A DNA stretch of 64,000 nt from Dactylorhiza incarnata (Eukaryota > Streptophyta > Magnoliopsida > Asparagales > Orchidaceae), in NCBI GenBank assembly GCA_033032865.1, contig JAWHQI010000061.1, forward strand, positions 434,001 to 498,000. The letters are read 5' to 3'. This document shows, piece by piece, positions 22,300 through 33,141 of this stretch. Below the pieces are notes generated by a model. The model made no database searches and was not told where the DNA came from. It saw only the letters and a program-made list of their open reading frames with translations. Position numbers and translations under genes: made by a program. The stretch's first letter is position 1, and every line of letters begins with the position of its first letter.

Positions 22300-23253
22300 T
22301 GCGAACTTCATCCGACACCCTCTTCGTCAGAGTCCTCGACGTGCAGGTAGAAGAGTTTCTTGCACCTGTGCCCACGAGTGTACCGCTCGTCGTAGTTAAA
22401 ACATAATCCATGAGCGCGTCGCTCCAACATCTCGGACCGAGATAAGCGACGGACAGGCGGAGTAGGCTGACCCTCGATATGGCCCGGCTAGGTGCCGGTG
22501 TCCGTGGGCAAGTAGGGTTCCAGTGCTAGTTGAAGGTGGCGGTCGCATAGCCTGGCCAGACTCATAACAGTCACTAAGTCAGGCGGGGCCTCGAATTCGA
22601 CATCCAATCGCAGGCGGTCACGAAGTCCGACGGTGAAGATGGCGACCTGCATCTCTGGGAAAAGTGTGACGTGCGCTAGAAGCTGAAATTGGTCCAAGTA
22701 TTCGTCCACAGAGCCGAGCTAGCGTAATGTTGTGAGAGCACCGAGGGGTGCTTATGGGAGGACCGAAGCGCATGTTGCAGAGTCGCTTGAAGTCGTCCCA
22801 TGTCAGAGTCGGCTGATCAGTGAGGAGGCGAGTGTCCCAAAGCAAGGCCGAGTCGAGAATATGGAAGGACCCCAGAGGAAGTTGTTCAGCTGCCGGGGTT
22901 TGTTGATGGCCAAAGAATTGCTCGCATCTGGTGAGCCAGCCCAAAGGATCAGTTTTTTCATCGCAGGTTGGAAATTCCAACCTGGTGTAGCGTGGCAGAA
23001 TCGCAGCGTCGGGGCGTGCTAGGATTGGTAGCAGTGGCTCATGGACTGTCAATGGCGGAGGCGGCGCGTGGCAGATAAGTGGCGGTGCCTGACTGCTGGC
23101 ATGATCGTGTGCAGAGGCAGTAGAGAGATCATCGATGCGCTTGGAGAGCGCAGTAATGGCCTCCTGATGACGATCCACGAGGGCAGCTTAATGCGTCATG
23201 ACGGCCTGCAGCATGGACATAATCTGACTTATTTGATCTGACGAGTCACCCAT
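22300..23253 (-). pseudogene. Reina-like gag, frameshifted
   Basis: The probable start is MGDSSDQISQIMSML at 23253, followed by a TAA after VMTH. The same chain goes on as VDRHQEAITALSKRIDDL. The gag domain includes LPRYTRLEFPTCDEKTDPLG, WLTRCEQFF, TWDDFKRLCNMRFGPP, then after frame changes LDQFQLLAHV, FTVGLRDRLRLDV and SLARLCDRHLQLA. Near 22320-22420 a zinc-knuckle remnant reads YDERYTRGHRCKKLFYL, with Tyr where the family has Cys. Nothing beyond it is retained. Confidence 0.85.
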
Positions 23254-24108
23254 AGTGCGAGAAAAGGACGGGGGCAGGGGCGGCTGGAGTGCTCCGAGGC
23301 AGCTGGTTGGGAGGTGTCGCGAGAGCCGCGTCGTTTCCCAATGGCGGCAAAAATATTTTAAGCTCGGGGCAGTGAAAAAAAAGCGCAAGGAGACGCGCAG
23401 GACCTTGGTTTAAATAATTATGCGGTAGACGAGACAGAAATAGGGGCTGTTTGGGAATAAAAAAAAGGTTGTTTGGGAATCAGAAAAAAGGGCTGTAATT
23501 AAAAATAGAGGCGTGGGTTAAAAATAAAAAAGTGGGGGTTGTAATTAAGACAAATTTATAAAACTGCTGGAGAAGAAGCGTGGGTTGTTGGTCCCGAGGG
23601 AACGCTGCAGGGGTTCGGCGAAGAAAAATAGTTGGCGAGGGGCTCGATGATGAGAACGGCTGGCGAGGGGCTCGATGGGACACAGCAGGCGGCGTGGTTG
23701 CGTCGGAACAGGGGATCGCACAGGGGCTCGATGATGAGAACGGCTGGCGATGGGCTGGTAGGAGGAAGTAGATCCCGCGGGAAGAGCGAGTCGGGCGTCG
23801 ACAGGCGGAAAGAGCTCGACGTTGGTGCCGCTGTTCTCGACGGTTGTTCTCGACGACTGTTCTCGACGCTGGTGCCGCTGTTCTCGACGGTAGGACTCGG
23901 CGTCGGTGGTGCTAGTCTCGACGGCAGACTCGGTGTTGGTGCTGCTGGTCTCGACGGCAGGGCTCAACGAAGGAGAAGGCGCAGGGATGACAACAGCGGT
24001 CAGGAGGAAGTAGCAGTGGAATGGAGGAGGCGGACGCGGTGCTGGAGCGCTTCGGAGCGAGTTTGGCGTGTGTTGACGGAGGGGGCCGAGAAGCTCTGAT
24101 ACCAAAGT

Positions 24109-24606
24109 TGTTATGGGCCTAGTCGGAGTGGAGGTCGGAGTGGCGGTCGGAGACGGGGAAGATGGCGGAGATACCGTGGAGCCCTAACTGCGGCTGCCTA
24201 AGCGGGGCGTGCTCGTTGGAGGAGAGAGCTACCAAGACCTCACGCAAGAGAATAGGAAATTAGACTGATTTCATTCATAACCATACAAGACCCCAAGGGT
24301 CCCTTAAATAGAACATACAGCCATACAGGGGCAATACCGTAAATAGCCCGACACACACTAACAATAACATATAATAAAGAGAACAACATAAACAACATAT
24401 GACTTGATAATAAGATAACTTTATGGGCACATTGTCCATAACAAATACTAAAAGAAAAATACAATTTAATACATGAAAATGCAAGTAAACGAAAATTCGA
24501 ACGTATCCGTGAGGTCGGATCGTCGATCCAAAGACACCAACTATGGCAGGTAGCCAATCGGCCCCGAACGGGCCCAAAACTCGTTCTCCACCGTGGGTCC
24601 GCGTCA
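24109..24606 (-). repeat. 5' LTR of the minus-strand Reina-like element
   Basis: On the minus strand it starts TGACGCGGACCCACG and ends CCCATAACA. The primer-binding site TGGTATCAGAGC follows at 24104-24093. The left half in plus coordinates is GC-rich; TTAAATAGAAC near 24300 is a promoter-like or polyadenylation region. A related sequence is at about 42250-42387. Confidence 0.75.
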
Positions 24607-24797
24607 CCGATCCCCATTAGATATCTTGCTAAATACAATAGCTTAAAAGTTTATCAATTAACACATTTGGATAAATAATCTTATCATTAAATGTTTTCCC
24701 TCCAGTTTCAGGAGCTAAAAAGACTGTTTCACAATACAATACACATTTAAAATGAAACAAGGCAAAAAAAGGATAACAACAAGGTCGATCAATGTAC

Positions 24798-25008
24798 CTG
24801 TTCATACAAATCCTCCAGTTTATCTCTTGGAAGCTTAAGTTGAGACACCTGGGGCAAGATAGCATCCCACCTTCCACTATTAATGTCAGCAATAAATGTT
24901 TCAAGGCTGTCCACCGTATTCAATGAAACTTGGCATTCATTTTGTAATACTTGGAAGGACTGATGCAATGAATTCTCTTTGCAAAATTGCAAAACTATCT
25001 TTATTACA
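24798..25008 (-). CDS. SMU1: SMU1 exon 2 (LisH and CTLH region)
   Basis: This 211-bp exon completes a split Asp codon from exon 1 (GA/T) and encodes 70 further residues, from VIKIVLQFCKENSLHQSF to DKLEDLYEQ. VIKIVLQFCKENSLHQ is the LisH dimerisation motif; VSLNTVDSLETF and INSGRWDAILPQV form the CTLH region. Both are almost identical to what I know of plant SMU1. Splice sites are consensus (GACATGCAG acceptor, CAG/GTACAT donor). It joins exon 3 in phase 0. It sits between an 8.1 kb intron and a 16.8 kb intron. No stop or shift is seen, so the gene looks under constraint. Confidence 0.95.
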
Positions 25009-25626
25009 CTGCATGTCAAATATGCTCGATTTAACTCTTGTATCAAAAACTACGTAAGAAAATTGAAATGAAAAATATGCATACAAGTTGAGTATTGGTG
25101 GAGCTAATGAAAAGAAATGCTAAAATAAGAGTGGAAGTCATGTAAGACATCATGAGCACTGTTGCAAACAGCACCGTTGATGTGTCTGAGTCTCTCTTTC
25201 TTTATTTATGTATGTACCGTGTCTGATTCTGTGTCTTAATATATATATATTGATTCTTTAGTCAATGTATCAATGAATGCATGACAATAGAATCATGGGT
25301 CATGAGTCAATAGAATCATGGGTCATTAGTCTATATTGTGTAAATGTAATGAGAGGATGACTCAAACTACCCTACCTTGATCTTGCCTTGACCATGATAA
25401 CCAATGTTGGTCGTCACCTCATCATTGGACTATCACATCACCCTTGCCCCATAACATCTACTTCAATCTCAACACTCCTAGGTCCATCTTAGTCCCCGCT
25501 CCAAGACAAAGCATTCCATTTCTCTTTGTTAGCCATCGGTCACATATTAGTGTTAGACTTTAGATATTTGGTATATAAATGTGTCTTCTTATGGGAGGCT
25601 CATGCATTTATATATATATATATATA

Positions 25627-25805
25627 TGTAAGAAAGAGTCAAAGCTTGTATATTCCTTTCTATGTAATAAATACAATGTATGAATACAAATATATAGGAG
25701 GGAGAAAGGGAGAGGAAGTCCTTATACATGATGTGAGACTAAAGAGAAGAGAAACAAACAAATAAAAGGGCTCCCAAATGGGCCTTTACATGAGCTTTTC
25801 TAACA
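25627..25805 (-). repeat. 3' LTR of the minus-strand Copia element
   Basis: In plus coordinates it runs TGTAAG to CTAACA and matches 30959-31129 except for about ten extra bases after TGTAAG and a few substitutions. The minus-strand purine tract GCAGGGGAG precedes it. Confidence 0.88.
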
Positions 25806-28640
25806 CTCCCCTGCAAGATGGAGCGTACAAGTCGTAGGCACCCAGCTTGGACATGAATTGATAAAATAGGGTACTTGGTAGGGCCTTGGTGAGAATATCA
25901 GCAACTTGGTCTGTACCCGGAACATGCTTTAATTCTATCTTCTTCAGTTGAACTTTCTCCCGGATGAAGTGACAGTCTACTTCAATGTGTTTCGTTCTTT
26001 CGTGGAAGACCGGGTTCTTAGCTATGTGTATAGCAGCTTGACTGTCACATAGTAGGATAGCTGGGGAGGAAAGCTTTACTCCTAAATCAGCAAGGAGACT
26101 TTCAAGTCATGTGAGTTCAGAGATAACTGATGACATCGACCGATACTCTGCCTCAGCTGAAGATCGAGCAACCACAGCTTGCTTCTTACTACGTCAGGTA
26201 ACAAGGTGACCTCCAAAGTAGGTGCAAAATCCACTCGTAGACCGCCAATCATCCAGAGAACCAGCATAATCCGCATCTGAATACGCAACCAATTTTGGAG
26301 TAGAAGAGAAGTTTTGTATACCAGCCCTTGACCAGGGGCTGTTTTCAGATATCTTAAGATGCGTTCGACGGCCTGAAGATGGGACGTTCGAGGGGAATGC
26401 ACAAATCTGCTGACAACACCAACAACAAATGATATATCTGATCTCGTGACTGTTAGGTAAATCAATTTTCCAACAAGTCGTCGATAGTACTCTGGATTTG
26501 GAAGAGCAAGATCATTATCAGAGGCACATGCACATAGCTTGTGATTGACATCCATAGGAGTGTTAATTGGCTTGCATCCAGAGAAGCCAGCATCCTGAAG
26601 AAGATCGAGACAGTACTTCCGTTGAGAGAGGACAAGTCCATCAGGACGCCTCGCGATCTCAAGACCAAGTAAGTATCGAAGGTTCCCCAGATTTTTTGTT
26701 TGAAAAACAGAGCTAAGGTGTTGTTTGACCGCTTGTATCCCCTTTGAATCATTTCCAGTGATTAGGATGTCATCAACATATACCAACAAAAGAACTGTTC
26801 CTGTTGTTCGATGTCGAGTGAACAGGGAGAAGTCTGTCGAGCTGCGAGTAAAGCCAACCTCCCGGACAGCCTTACTGGATTTGTCAAACCGTGCTCGATG
26901 GGGTTGTTTGAGACCATAGATGGACTTCTTAAGATGACAAACTCGGGACTCCCCTGTGGTCTCAAACCCGGGAGGTTGTTGCATGTAGACTGTTTCCTGC
27001 AAATCATCATTTAAAAAGGCATTCTTGATATCCAGTTGGTGTAAGGGTCATTGGCGATGCACAGCTACGGAGAGGAGAACCCGAACTGTGTTGAGCTTGA
27101 CCACTGGAGAGAATGTTTCCTCATAATCAAGACCGTGTTGTTGAGTAAAGCCACGTGCCACCAATTGGGCTTTCAATCGGGCAATGGACCCATCAGGAGC
27201 ATGCTTGATGACAAAGACCCATTTGCACCCAACGGGAGTCTGGTCTGGAGGGAGAGGGACCAGGTTCCATGTCTGGTTAGCCCAAAGAGCTGTCATTTCT
27301 TCTTCCATGGCTGCCCGCCAGCCTGGATGTTGGAGAGCCTCTTGCACAGAGTTAGGTATAGAAATAGAGGATAATGAAGTAGCAAAGGTTTGAAGTTGTG
27401 GGGAGAGGCGATGTAAGGATACATAATTCGCCAAGGGATGAGCGGTGGAAGCCGGTGCCGGATCAGCAGAGCGCATAGTGTCAGAGGTCGAAGCCGACTG
27501 CATTGGGGCAACGGAGCGAGGAGGGCGACGGGTGTAGACACGGATAAGAGGTGGTTTGGTGAGAGCAGGAGCAGGGTCAGGAAGGGGTAGTGGTAGAGGA
27601 GTGGTAACTGGAATGCAGGTCTTGGGAAGGATGGTGGTGGAAGAGGTGTGGTTGGTGCGGAGAAGAAAGGTTGGTCTTCCTGAAAGGTAACATCTGCAGA
27701 AACAGACACTTTTCGGGTAGCAGGAGAGTAGCAGACGTAGCCTTTCAAAGTACGAGAATAGCCAACGAATACGTGTTTGGCTGCTCGGGGATCCAACTTA
27801 TCCTTGGACGGGCCAAGTAGGTGGACGTAGCAGGTACAACCAAATATCCGAGGTGTGAGAGAAAATGCCGAAGTGGAAGAAAAAATGAGGCTAAACGGAG
27901 TAGCATTTTGGAGGACGAAGGAAGGGAGACGATTAATGAGATAGCATGTTGTGGATATCGCGAAATTCCAATACGCTTTGGGTACCTGCATGTGGATCAT
28001 GAGAGATCGAGCAACATCGAGGAGGTGTCGATTTTTCCGTTCAGCAACGCCATTTTGTTGGGGAGTATAAGCACATGACGTCTGGTGAATTATCCCAAAT
28101 TCAGAGCAGAGATTAGCAAAGTCGTGACTCGTATATTCGCGAGCATTATCTGTCCGGAGAGTTTTTATACTTTTGAAAAACTGCGTGCGAATCTCAAGGA
28201 CGAAAGCCTGAAAGAAACGGGGAAGTTCGGAGCGATCACGAAGTAAATATAACCAAGTTGTGCGAGAATAATCATCAATAAAGGTAATGAAACAGCGATA
28301 ACCAGAGATACTAGTAATTTTGTACGGGCCCCAAACATCAGAAAGCACTAAAACAAAAGGAGCAGAGCTCCGAGTACAATGGGGGGGAAGAGGAACGATG
28401 TTGTTTGCCCAAAATACAGGATTCACACTTAAAAGCAGAAAGAGGGATATCTGGAAGAGCCTTCTAAAGGACTGGAAGAGGTGCATGCCCAAGACGCTGA
28501 TGTCAATCAACGGAGGAGACTGAGGAGAGGATGGTGGGAGAATCATCAAGAAGGTAGAGCCCGTTTTGCAGTCGTCCCTTACGAATGATATTCTGTGTCC
28601 GTCGATCCTACATCAGAAAAGAGGAAGATGTGAATGTTAC
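25806..28640 (-). pseudogene. Copia integrase, RT and RNase H, frameshifted
   Basis: On the minus strand, after the mini element: RKGRLQNGLYLLD, the pre-integrase HQRLGHAP, CESCILGKQHRSS, then the core (SDVWGPYKITSISGYRCFITF, TLRTDNAREYTS, TPQQNGVAERKNR). RT follows (WRAAMEEEMTALWANQTW, KWVFVIKHAPDGS, stop near VHRQ, QLDIKNAFL, VYMQQPPGFE, LLVYVDDILITGN). RNase H is shifted near 26310 but readable (AYSDADYAG, SSAEAEYRSM, RTKHIEVDCHF). Multiple shifts and stops. Its sequence is close to that of the Copia element in intron 2, with which it shares LHRLSP and QEALQHPGWRAAMEEEM. Confidence 0.88.
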
Positions 28641-28790
28641 TGTTAAACCACCGCACTCATTTTCCATTCCAAAACCCGGGTCAAGATAGGAGAGGCGGGA
28701 CCTATTATAAACACGAGTGGACCGTCTGGGTAGGCGATGTGGGACTAATCTTGGCATGCCTTTTTTTGGTTCATGCTGGACCGTCCAACA
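28641..28790 (-). repeat. 3' LTR of the mini LTR element
   Basis: In plus coordinates it runs TGTTAAACCACC to GGACCGTCCAACA; it is identical to 28824-28973 by eye. Confidence 0.95.
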
Positions 28791-28823
28791 CGCCCCCTCA
28801 GCGTGAACCTCGCTCTGATACCA
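28791..28823 (-). other. Internal region: primer-binding site plus purine tract
   Basis: It is only 33 bp. The minus strand reads TGGTATCAGAGC, then GAGGTTCACGC, then TGAGGGGGCG. Confidence 0.92.
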
Positions 28824-28973
28824 TGTTAAACCACCGCACTCATTTTCCATTCCAAAACCCGGGTCAAGATAGGAGAGGCGGGACCTATTATAAACACGAG
28901 TGGACCGTCTGGGTAGGCGATGTGGGACTAATCTTGGCATGCCTTTTTTTGGTTCATGCTGGACCGTCCAACA
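28824..28973 (-). repeat. 5' LTR of the mini LTR element
   Basis: It starts TGTTGGACGGTCC and ends GGTGGTTTAACA on the minus strand. A possible TATA element, TTTATAATAG, lies in the middle. Confidence 0.95.
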
Positions 28974-30234
28974 GTTACTGAGCAATCCAAATATGTAGTA
29001 AGGCGACTAACAGAAAGTAGATTAAACCGGGAACTCGGAACATGAAGAGCCGAGCGTAGAGAGAGAGAGGAATTGAGAGGGATATAAGCAGAGCCGGAAA
29101 CGCCAACGGTGTCGCCATTGGGTACTGTGATGTACTTAGGATGAGGAGCATCCAAGTAGTGATGGGGTGTCAGCGAGGTGATATCGTGGGTGGCACTTGA
29201 ATCCACTATCCAACGCGGACTAGTGGAGAGACAAGCGATACCATCATTGGAGATGGAGGCGACGGAGGCAGGTGGGTGGCGGAGCATCCCTTGAAGTTGC
29301 TGGAGCTGGAGGTGAACTGCTTCAAGATCAGCACGAATGGCGGAAGGATTGTCAGCGGCAATATGAGCAGTCGGAGGAGGAGGACGACCATGTTTGCGGT
29401 AGCAGGTCACCTCAAGATGGCCATCCTTTCCGCAGAACGAGCACTTAGGACGTGGTCGACCTCCGCGACCCCCGCCCCGGGGGCCTGATCGTCCTCCGCG
29501 TGTAGCAGGAGGGAGAGGTAGTAATGGTGCAGACGAGTGCTGGAGAAGGACCGGGGAGGGAGGTCCAATAGTATCCGGAGGTGCTCTGAGCAACATGGAG
29601 CAGACATCAGATAATGATGGAGTTGTAGCCGATGAAAGGATCTGTGCCCGAATACTCTGAAGGTGAAGCGGGACCCGAGCCATCATCATAGCAATACACA
29701 CATCCTCTTTTTGAGCACGCTGAGCAGCTAGATCTGTAGTAGGGGCTAATGTTGTATCCAGGCTTCAGCAAGAGTCTTGGCCCGAGCAACAAATGAGGTT
29801 AAGTAGGCCACCCCGCCAGTATCAAGAGTTTGAAGCTCGGTAATGATGTCATGCAGGTGTTGAAGGCTGTCCTTTCCGGAGTACAAGGAGTGGAGTTCCT
29901 CCCACATTGCCTTGGCCGTCTCGCGATACATGGTCATCCGGTAAGGTTCGTCATCAAGGGAGTTGAGAAGCCGTGTCTGAACATGACCATTGTTACGCAG
30001 TCAGTCATCAGTAGGATCAGATGGGGTGTCTTTAGTGAGATGAGACAGGAGACCCTTGGAATAAAGGACCCGCCTGACCGAGTGCACCCATTCGACGAAG
30101 TTTTTCTTCCCAGTCAGGGAGATTGTGGTGATTCTTAGTTCGTCGCGCAGTTCATGAGTGGGAGGCGAACGGGCTGCAAGAGAGGTAGCGGTCTGCCCAT
30201 CGGAATGCACGGAGGGATCGCCGGAGGAGCCCAT
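28974..30234 (-). pseudogene. Copia gag, zinc knuckle and protease, frameshifted
   Basis: The minus strand starts MGSSGDPSVHSDGQTATS at 30234. The capsid (UBN2-like) part has ITTISLTGKKNFVEWVHSV, a TGA after DPTDD, LLNSLDDEPYRMTMYRETA, MWEELHSLYSGKDSLQHLH and a frame change near 29750. Then come SIRAQILSS, a GRGG-rich stretch, the zinc knuckle CSFCGKDGHLEVTC, and a protease motif reading IVDSSATHDIT. Relatives have DSG at the active site; here the Gly is Ser. The reading continues to LTTYLDCSVT, where the mini LTR element is inserted. This is the gag that the intron 2 Copia element lacks. Confidence 0.88.
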
Positions 30235-30945
30235 TGTAGTTAGGAGGCACGGCTACTAAACTGGACGTCGCGACGCACAGGAGATCGTTGGGCAGGAGAC
30301 CGCTCGGGAGACCGGTAGTGAGCTGCGAGCAGGAGGAGACCGCTGCTAGAAACCGCAGGAGGAGGAGACCGCTGCTGGAAACCGCAGGAGGAGGAGACCG
30401 GCAGGAGGAGCTGCGAGCAGGAGGAGCCCGCGAGAGGAGGAGACCGGCAGGAGGAGCTGGAGATGGAGATCGGCCGGTGAGACCGCTCGGGATACCGGCA
30501 GTGAGCTGCAAGCAGGAGGAGACCGCTGCTGGAGACCGCAGGAGGAGGAGACCGGCAGGAGGAGCTGCGAGCAGGGGATCGGCCGGTGAGACCGCAGCTG
30601 GAGCTCAGGTGTTCTGTGGAAGGAGACCGCAGGAGGAGCTTGAGAAAAAAAGCTGCGAGGAGAAGCTCGAGAGCTTGAGATCGCTGTGAGGGAGAGCTCG
30701 GGAGACCGCCGGATGAGCTCGGGAGATCGCTAGATCACAGAGAGAGCTCGGGAGATGGAAAAGAGGTCGGGAGGGGCGGGGCCCACTTGTCAGAAAGGAG
30801 AAGGCTATAAGAGAGCCAAAGAGAAGACGATGCGGGAAGAAGCAGAGCTGGCAAAGGGGGGGCGGTCTCAGAAAAAGGAGACCGCGAGAGCTCGCTAAGA
30901 GGAGTGGGCGGACACAAAAATAGGAGACCGCAATTTCGGACCGAT
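30235..30945 (-). other. GC-rich leader and primer-binding site of the minus-strand Copia element
   Basis: It holds imperfect repeats of GCAGGAGGAGGAGACCG and GAGCTCGGGAGA in plus coordinates. The primer-binding site next to the LTR reads TGGTATTAAAGC on the minus strand (30958-30947), changed from the canonical TGGTATCAGAGC. Open frames here have no recognisable domain. Confidence 0.75.
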
Positions 30946-30958
30946 AGCTTTAATACCA

Positions 30959-31129
30959 TGTAAGCTTGTATATTCCTCTCTATGTAATAAATACAATGTA
31001 TGAATACAAATATATAGGAGGGAGAAAGGGAGAGAAAGTCCTTATACATGATGTGGGACTAAAGAGAAAAGAGAGAACCAAACAAATAAAATGGCTCCCA
31101 AATGGGCCTTTACATGGGTTTTTCTAACA
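30959..31129 (-). repeat. 5' LTR of the minus-strand Copia element
   Basis: It runs TGTAAGCTTG to CTAACA in plus coordinates; the TATA-like CCTATATATTTG is at about 31010. Confidence 0.88.

Positions 31130-31167
<38 letters not shown>
31130..31167. repeat. TA and GA microsatellite
   Basis: A (TA)n run of about 15 bp is followed by a (GA)n run of about 20 bp. A TA run also lies on the left flank of the Copia element (about 25611-25626), so the element inserted into a microsatellite. Confidence 0.9.
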
Positions 31168-31872
31168 TATAGAATATACAAAATACAAATCATTATGATA
31201 TATGCTAATCTACCAGTCAACCAAAGACCAAGCCAAAAATAAATGACACCAATCAATAATCATAAGCATAAACCAAATCAATTCAAAAAACCACAACCAA
31301 AATAAACCAAGGTCGAACTGAAATAACCAAATAAACCATGATAGAAATAAAACAAGGTTAAACTGAAAGAAAACAATGGAACCAACCCTCGTTGACACAA
31401 GGGAATAAAATACGGACATGGAAGTCTCTCCCAGACATGATGATACTCAATTTTGTTGGAGTTTCAGAACATTTAAGCAAATGAAATAAATAAACTACAA
31501 TCAACAAAAATAGCATCCTTTGTCTACATTACTAAGGATAGAGATCATGGAATTTCAAGACAGGTAAGGATCTGCAAGAGAGTCCAACACAGTAGGTACT
31601 AACATACATATGACCTATCGAAGAGGGTCTACTTCACGCACGCTACACCATTCCTCTTCATTCCCATAAGCAGCAATCCAATTGCTCAGATATGTGAGCT
31701 AATTATTATTCTGATCATTAGAAAAATGATACTACACAGGCCCATCTCGATCAGTAGATGAATTGGCTAGGAAGCTTGGCTACATGCTACCCACATACTA
31801 AAGAGGAACCTAAATATCGTGCACTTCATGATGCCGCTAAGAATCAAGAGAGTTACCGATGACTTCATCCAT

Positions 31873-31950
31873 AAGGTGAAGATCGAAGTACCTACATTTG
31901 ATGGCAGTAAATATCCTAAAGTTCTCTACATGAAGCAATACTTTGTGTAG
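31873..31950 (+). pseudogene. Possible gag-like remnant
   Basis: KVKIEVPTFDGSKYPKVL, then YMKQYF and a stop, resembles the start of a Ty3/gypsy capsid domain, in which (I/V)P.F.G is followed by a W/F-rich helix. Nothing upstream or downstream confirms it. It lies in intron 1. Confidence 0.35.
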
Positions 31951-33141
31951 CAATTGCTAGGTGCAACCAGTGAAGCAGAGGAAAGCGACCCGCGGAAGAG
32001 CGAACCGGAGGATTGTGACCCACGGAGGTGTGAAGCGGTGATGGCGACCTGCATAGTTGTAGTTTTACTCTTTCTTGCTTTAGTGTTAGTCCAAAGCAAA
32101 ACCCCCGTTAAACCCTTCCGACCAATGAGACTTCAATCTCAAGTCTCTCTTCGAGCCACGAGAATTCATATTTACTTGATTTAAGGGTGGTTCCAGCCTG
32201 AATCTACCGAACAACCCATGAGAGGAAAGAGGAGAGAGAATAGGGAAATTAGTAGTTGGATTAAGATGAAGACCTTAATACATTTGAAACACTTTTCGCG
32301 GACAAATTTTTTCTACAAGATAATGCAAAGATGTAACTTGGTTGAGTCTTTCATACCCTCTATTGCCCTATTTAAGGGGCATATAGAATAACAAAGTTGA
32401 GAAGTATAGTAGAGATGCCGACATTATTGATGAAACATCTCACTAATCCCAGAAGATTGAATCCCATCTGCTAATTCAAATCCATCCTTATCCATTCCAC
32501 CACCTATGAGTGCTTAGGCACTTCAGATACATCATGGACCTATAATTCCTAAGGAATCCCCTAATCATAAGGGAAAAGAAAACCCTGGAACATTTGGTTA
32601 AAAATAGACAAGAATTACTTGCAAACTCTCTAAACTCCTAATCCTTGGTTTAATGTGGAAACCTAGGATTTTTCATACACCAGAAAGCACAGTGTAAATC
32701 ATATCAGCTCTTAAGACTTCTAAACATCATTCCCAACTCATCTAACATCATGCTGCAATTGTACCGTGGTGTCGAATTGGTTCAGGATCACTAAAATATG
32801 CTGAACATGTAAAACGTACAGAAAACATAACACTTGGAATCACTATGAGCACTATCTTCAGTTTCCCAATCACAGAATATTCTGAAACAGTGTCGCTCCT
32901 TTCTAAGAATTAAGTGTAAGCTGCATCTGGAACAAAATAGTAGCACTAAAGCATCGAATAGAGACTGTAACATTATAACAGGAATATATGGTTTGGCGCA
33001 TTCAAGTTCCACTTAGAAAAGGAGCGCTAGAGCAACCATCCACTGTAATTCCCGAGCCCGCCGTTTTCCTGAATCGCCGAGAAGAACTAAGAGAACGCGG
33101 TAGAGGAGACGATAAGCTGCGGGTTTAGGGTTACGACTTAC

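Larger units (their letters stand above)
22291..24606 (-). mobile_element. 5' half of a minus-strand Reina-like chromovirus
   Basis: Reading the minus strand: an LTR (24606 to 24109), a primer-binding site, a leader of about 0.85 kb, and a gag with a zinc-knuckle-like end. The sequence stops at the Tekay 3' LTR (22290). No pol, 3' LTR or continuation is found left of the Tekay element. It therefore survives only as its 5' part. Confidence 0.8.
8047..24797 (-). other. SMU1: SMU1 intron 2, 16,751 bp, packed with LTR retrotransposons
   Basis: The minus-strand donor CAG/GTACATT lies at 24797 and the acceptor CCACAG ends at 8047. Three elements occupy most of it: Copia 8252-12666, a Tekay chromovirus 13409-22290, and a minus-strand Reina-like half element 22291-24606. 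Subtracting them leaves about 1.1 kb of ordinary AT-rich intron. The bases at 24607-24797 are acceptor-distal intron without other features. Confidence 0.85.
28641..28973 (-). mobile_element. SMART-type mini LTR element, 333 bp, identical LTRs
   Basis: Two direct copies of a 150-bp sequence, identical by eye, flank a 33-bp internal region. Each copy reads TG...CA on both strands, and the 5-bp duplication GTTAC flanks the whole (28636-28640, 28974-28978). On the minus strand the internal part begins TGGTATCAGAGC, the initiator Met primer-binding site, and ends in CTGAGGGGGCG, a purine-rich tract. So it has everything needed in cis for reverse transcription and no coding capacity. It splits the protease/pre-integrase region of the surrounding Copia element. 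Confidence 0.93.
25627..31129 (-). mobile_element. Copia LTR retrotransposon, minus strand, with nested mini element
   Basis: LTRs lie at 30959-31129 (5') and 25627-25805 (3'). The flanking duplication ATATA (25622-25626, 31130-31134) falls in TA-rich DNA, so it is weak support. The order on the minus strand is PBS, GC-rich leader, gag, zinc knuckle, protease, integrase, RT and RNase H, with many frameshifts. A SMART-type element is inserted at 28641-28973. The element is in the same orientation as SMU1. Confidence 0.9.
25009..33141 (-). other. SMU1: SMU1 intron 1, 8,133 bp
   Basis: Donor GA/GTAAGTCG at 33141 and acceptor CATGCAG at 25009. It contains the minus-strand Copia element 25627-31129. 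Outside it: a two-copy CAATAGAATCATGGGTCAT repeat near 25285-25335, TA and GA microsatellites, a short gag-like remnant near 31873, and otherwise AT-rich sequence (25009-25626, 31168-33012) in which I recognise no gene. Confidence 0.85.

Noticed and set aside
23545..24105. A 186-codon frame in the leader of the minus-strand Reina-like element
   Set aside because: Upstream of the gag start, GC-rich repeat composition, no domain.
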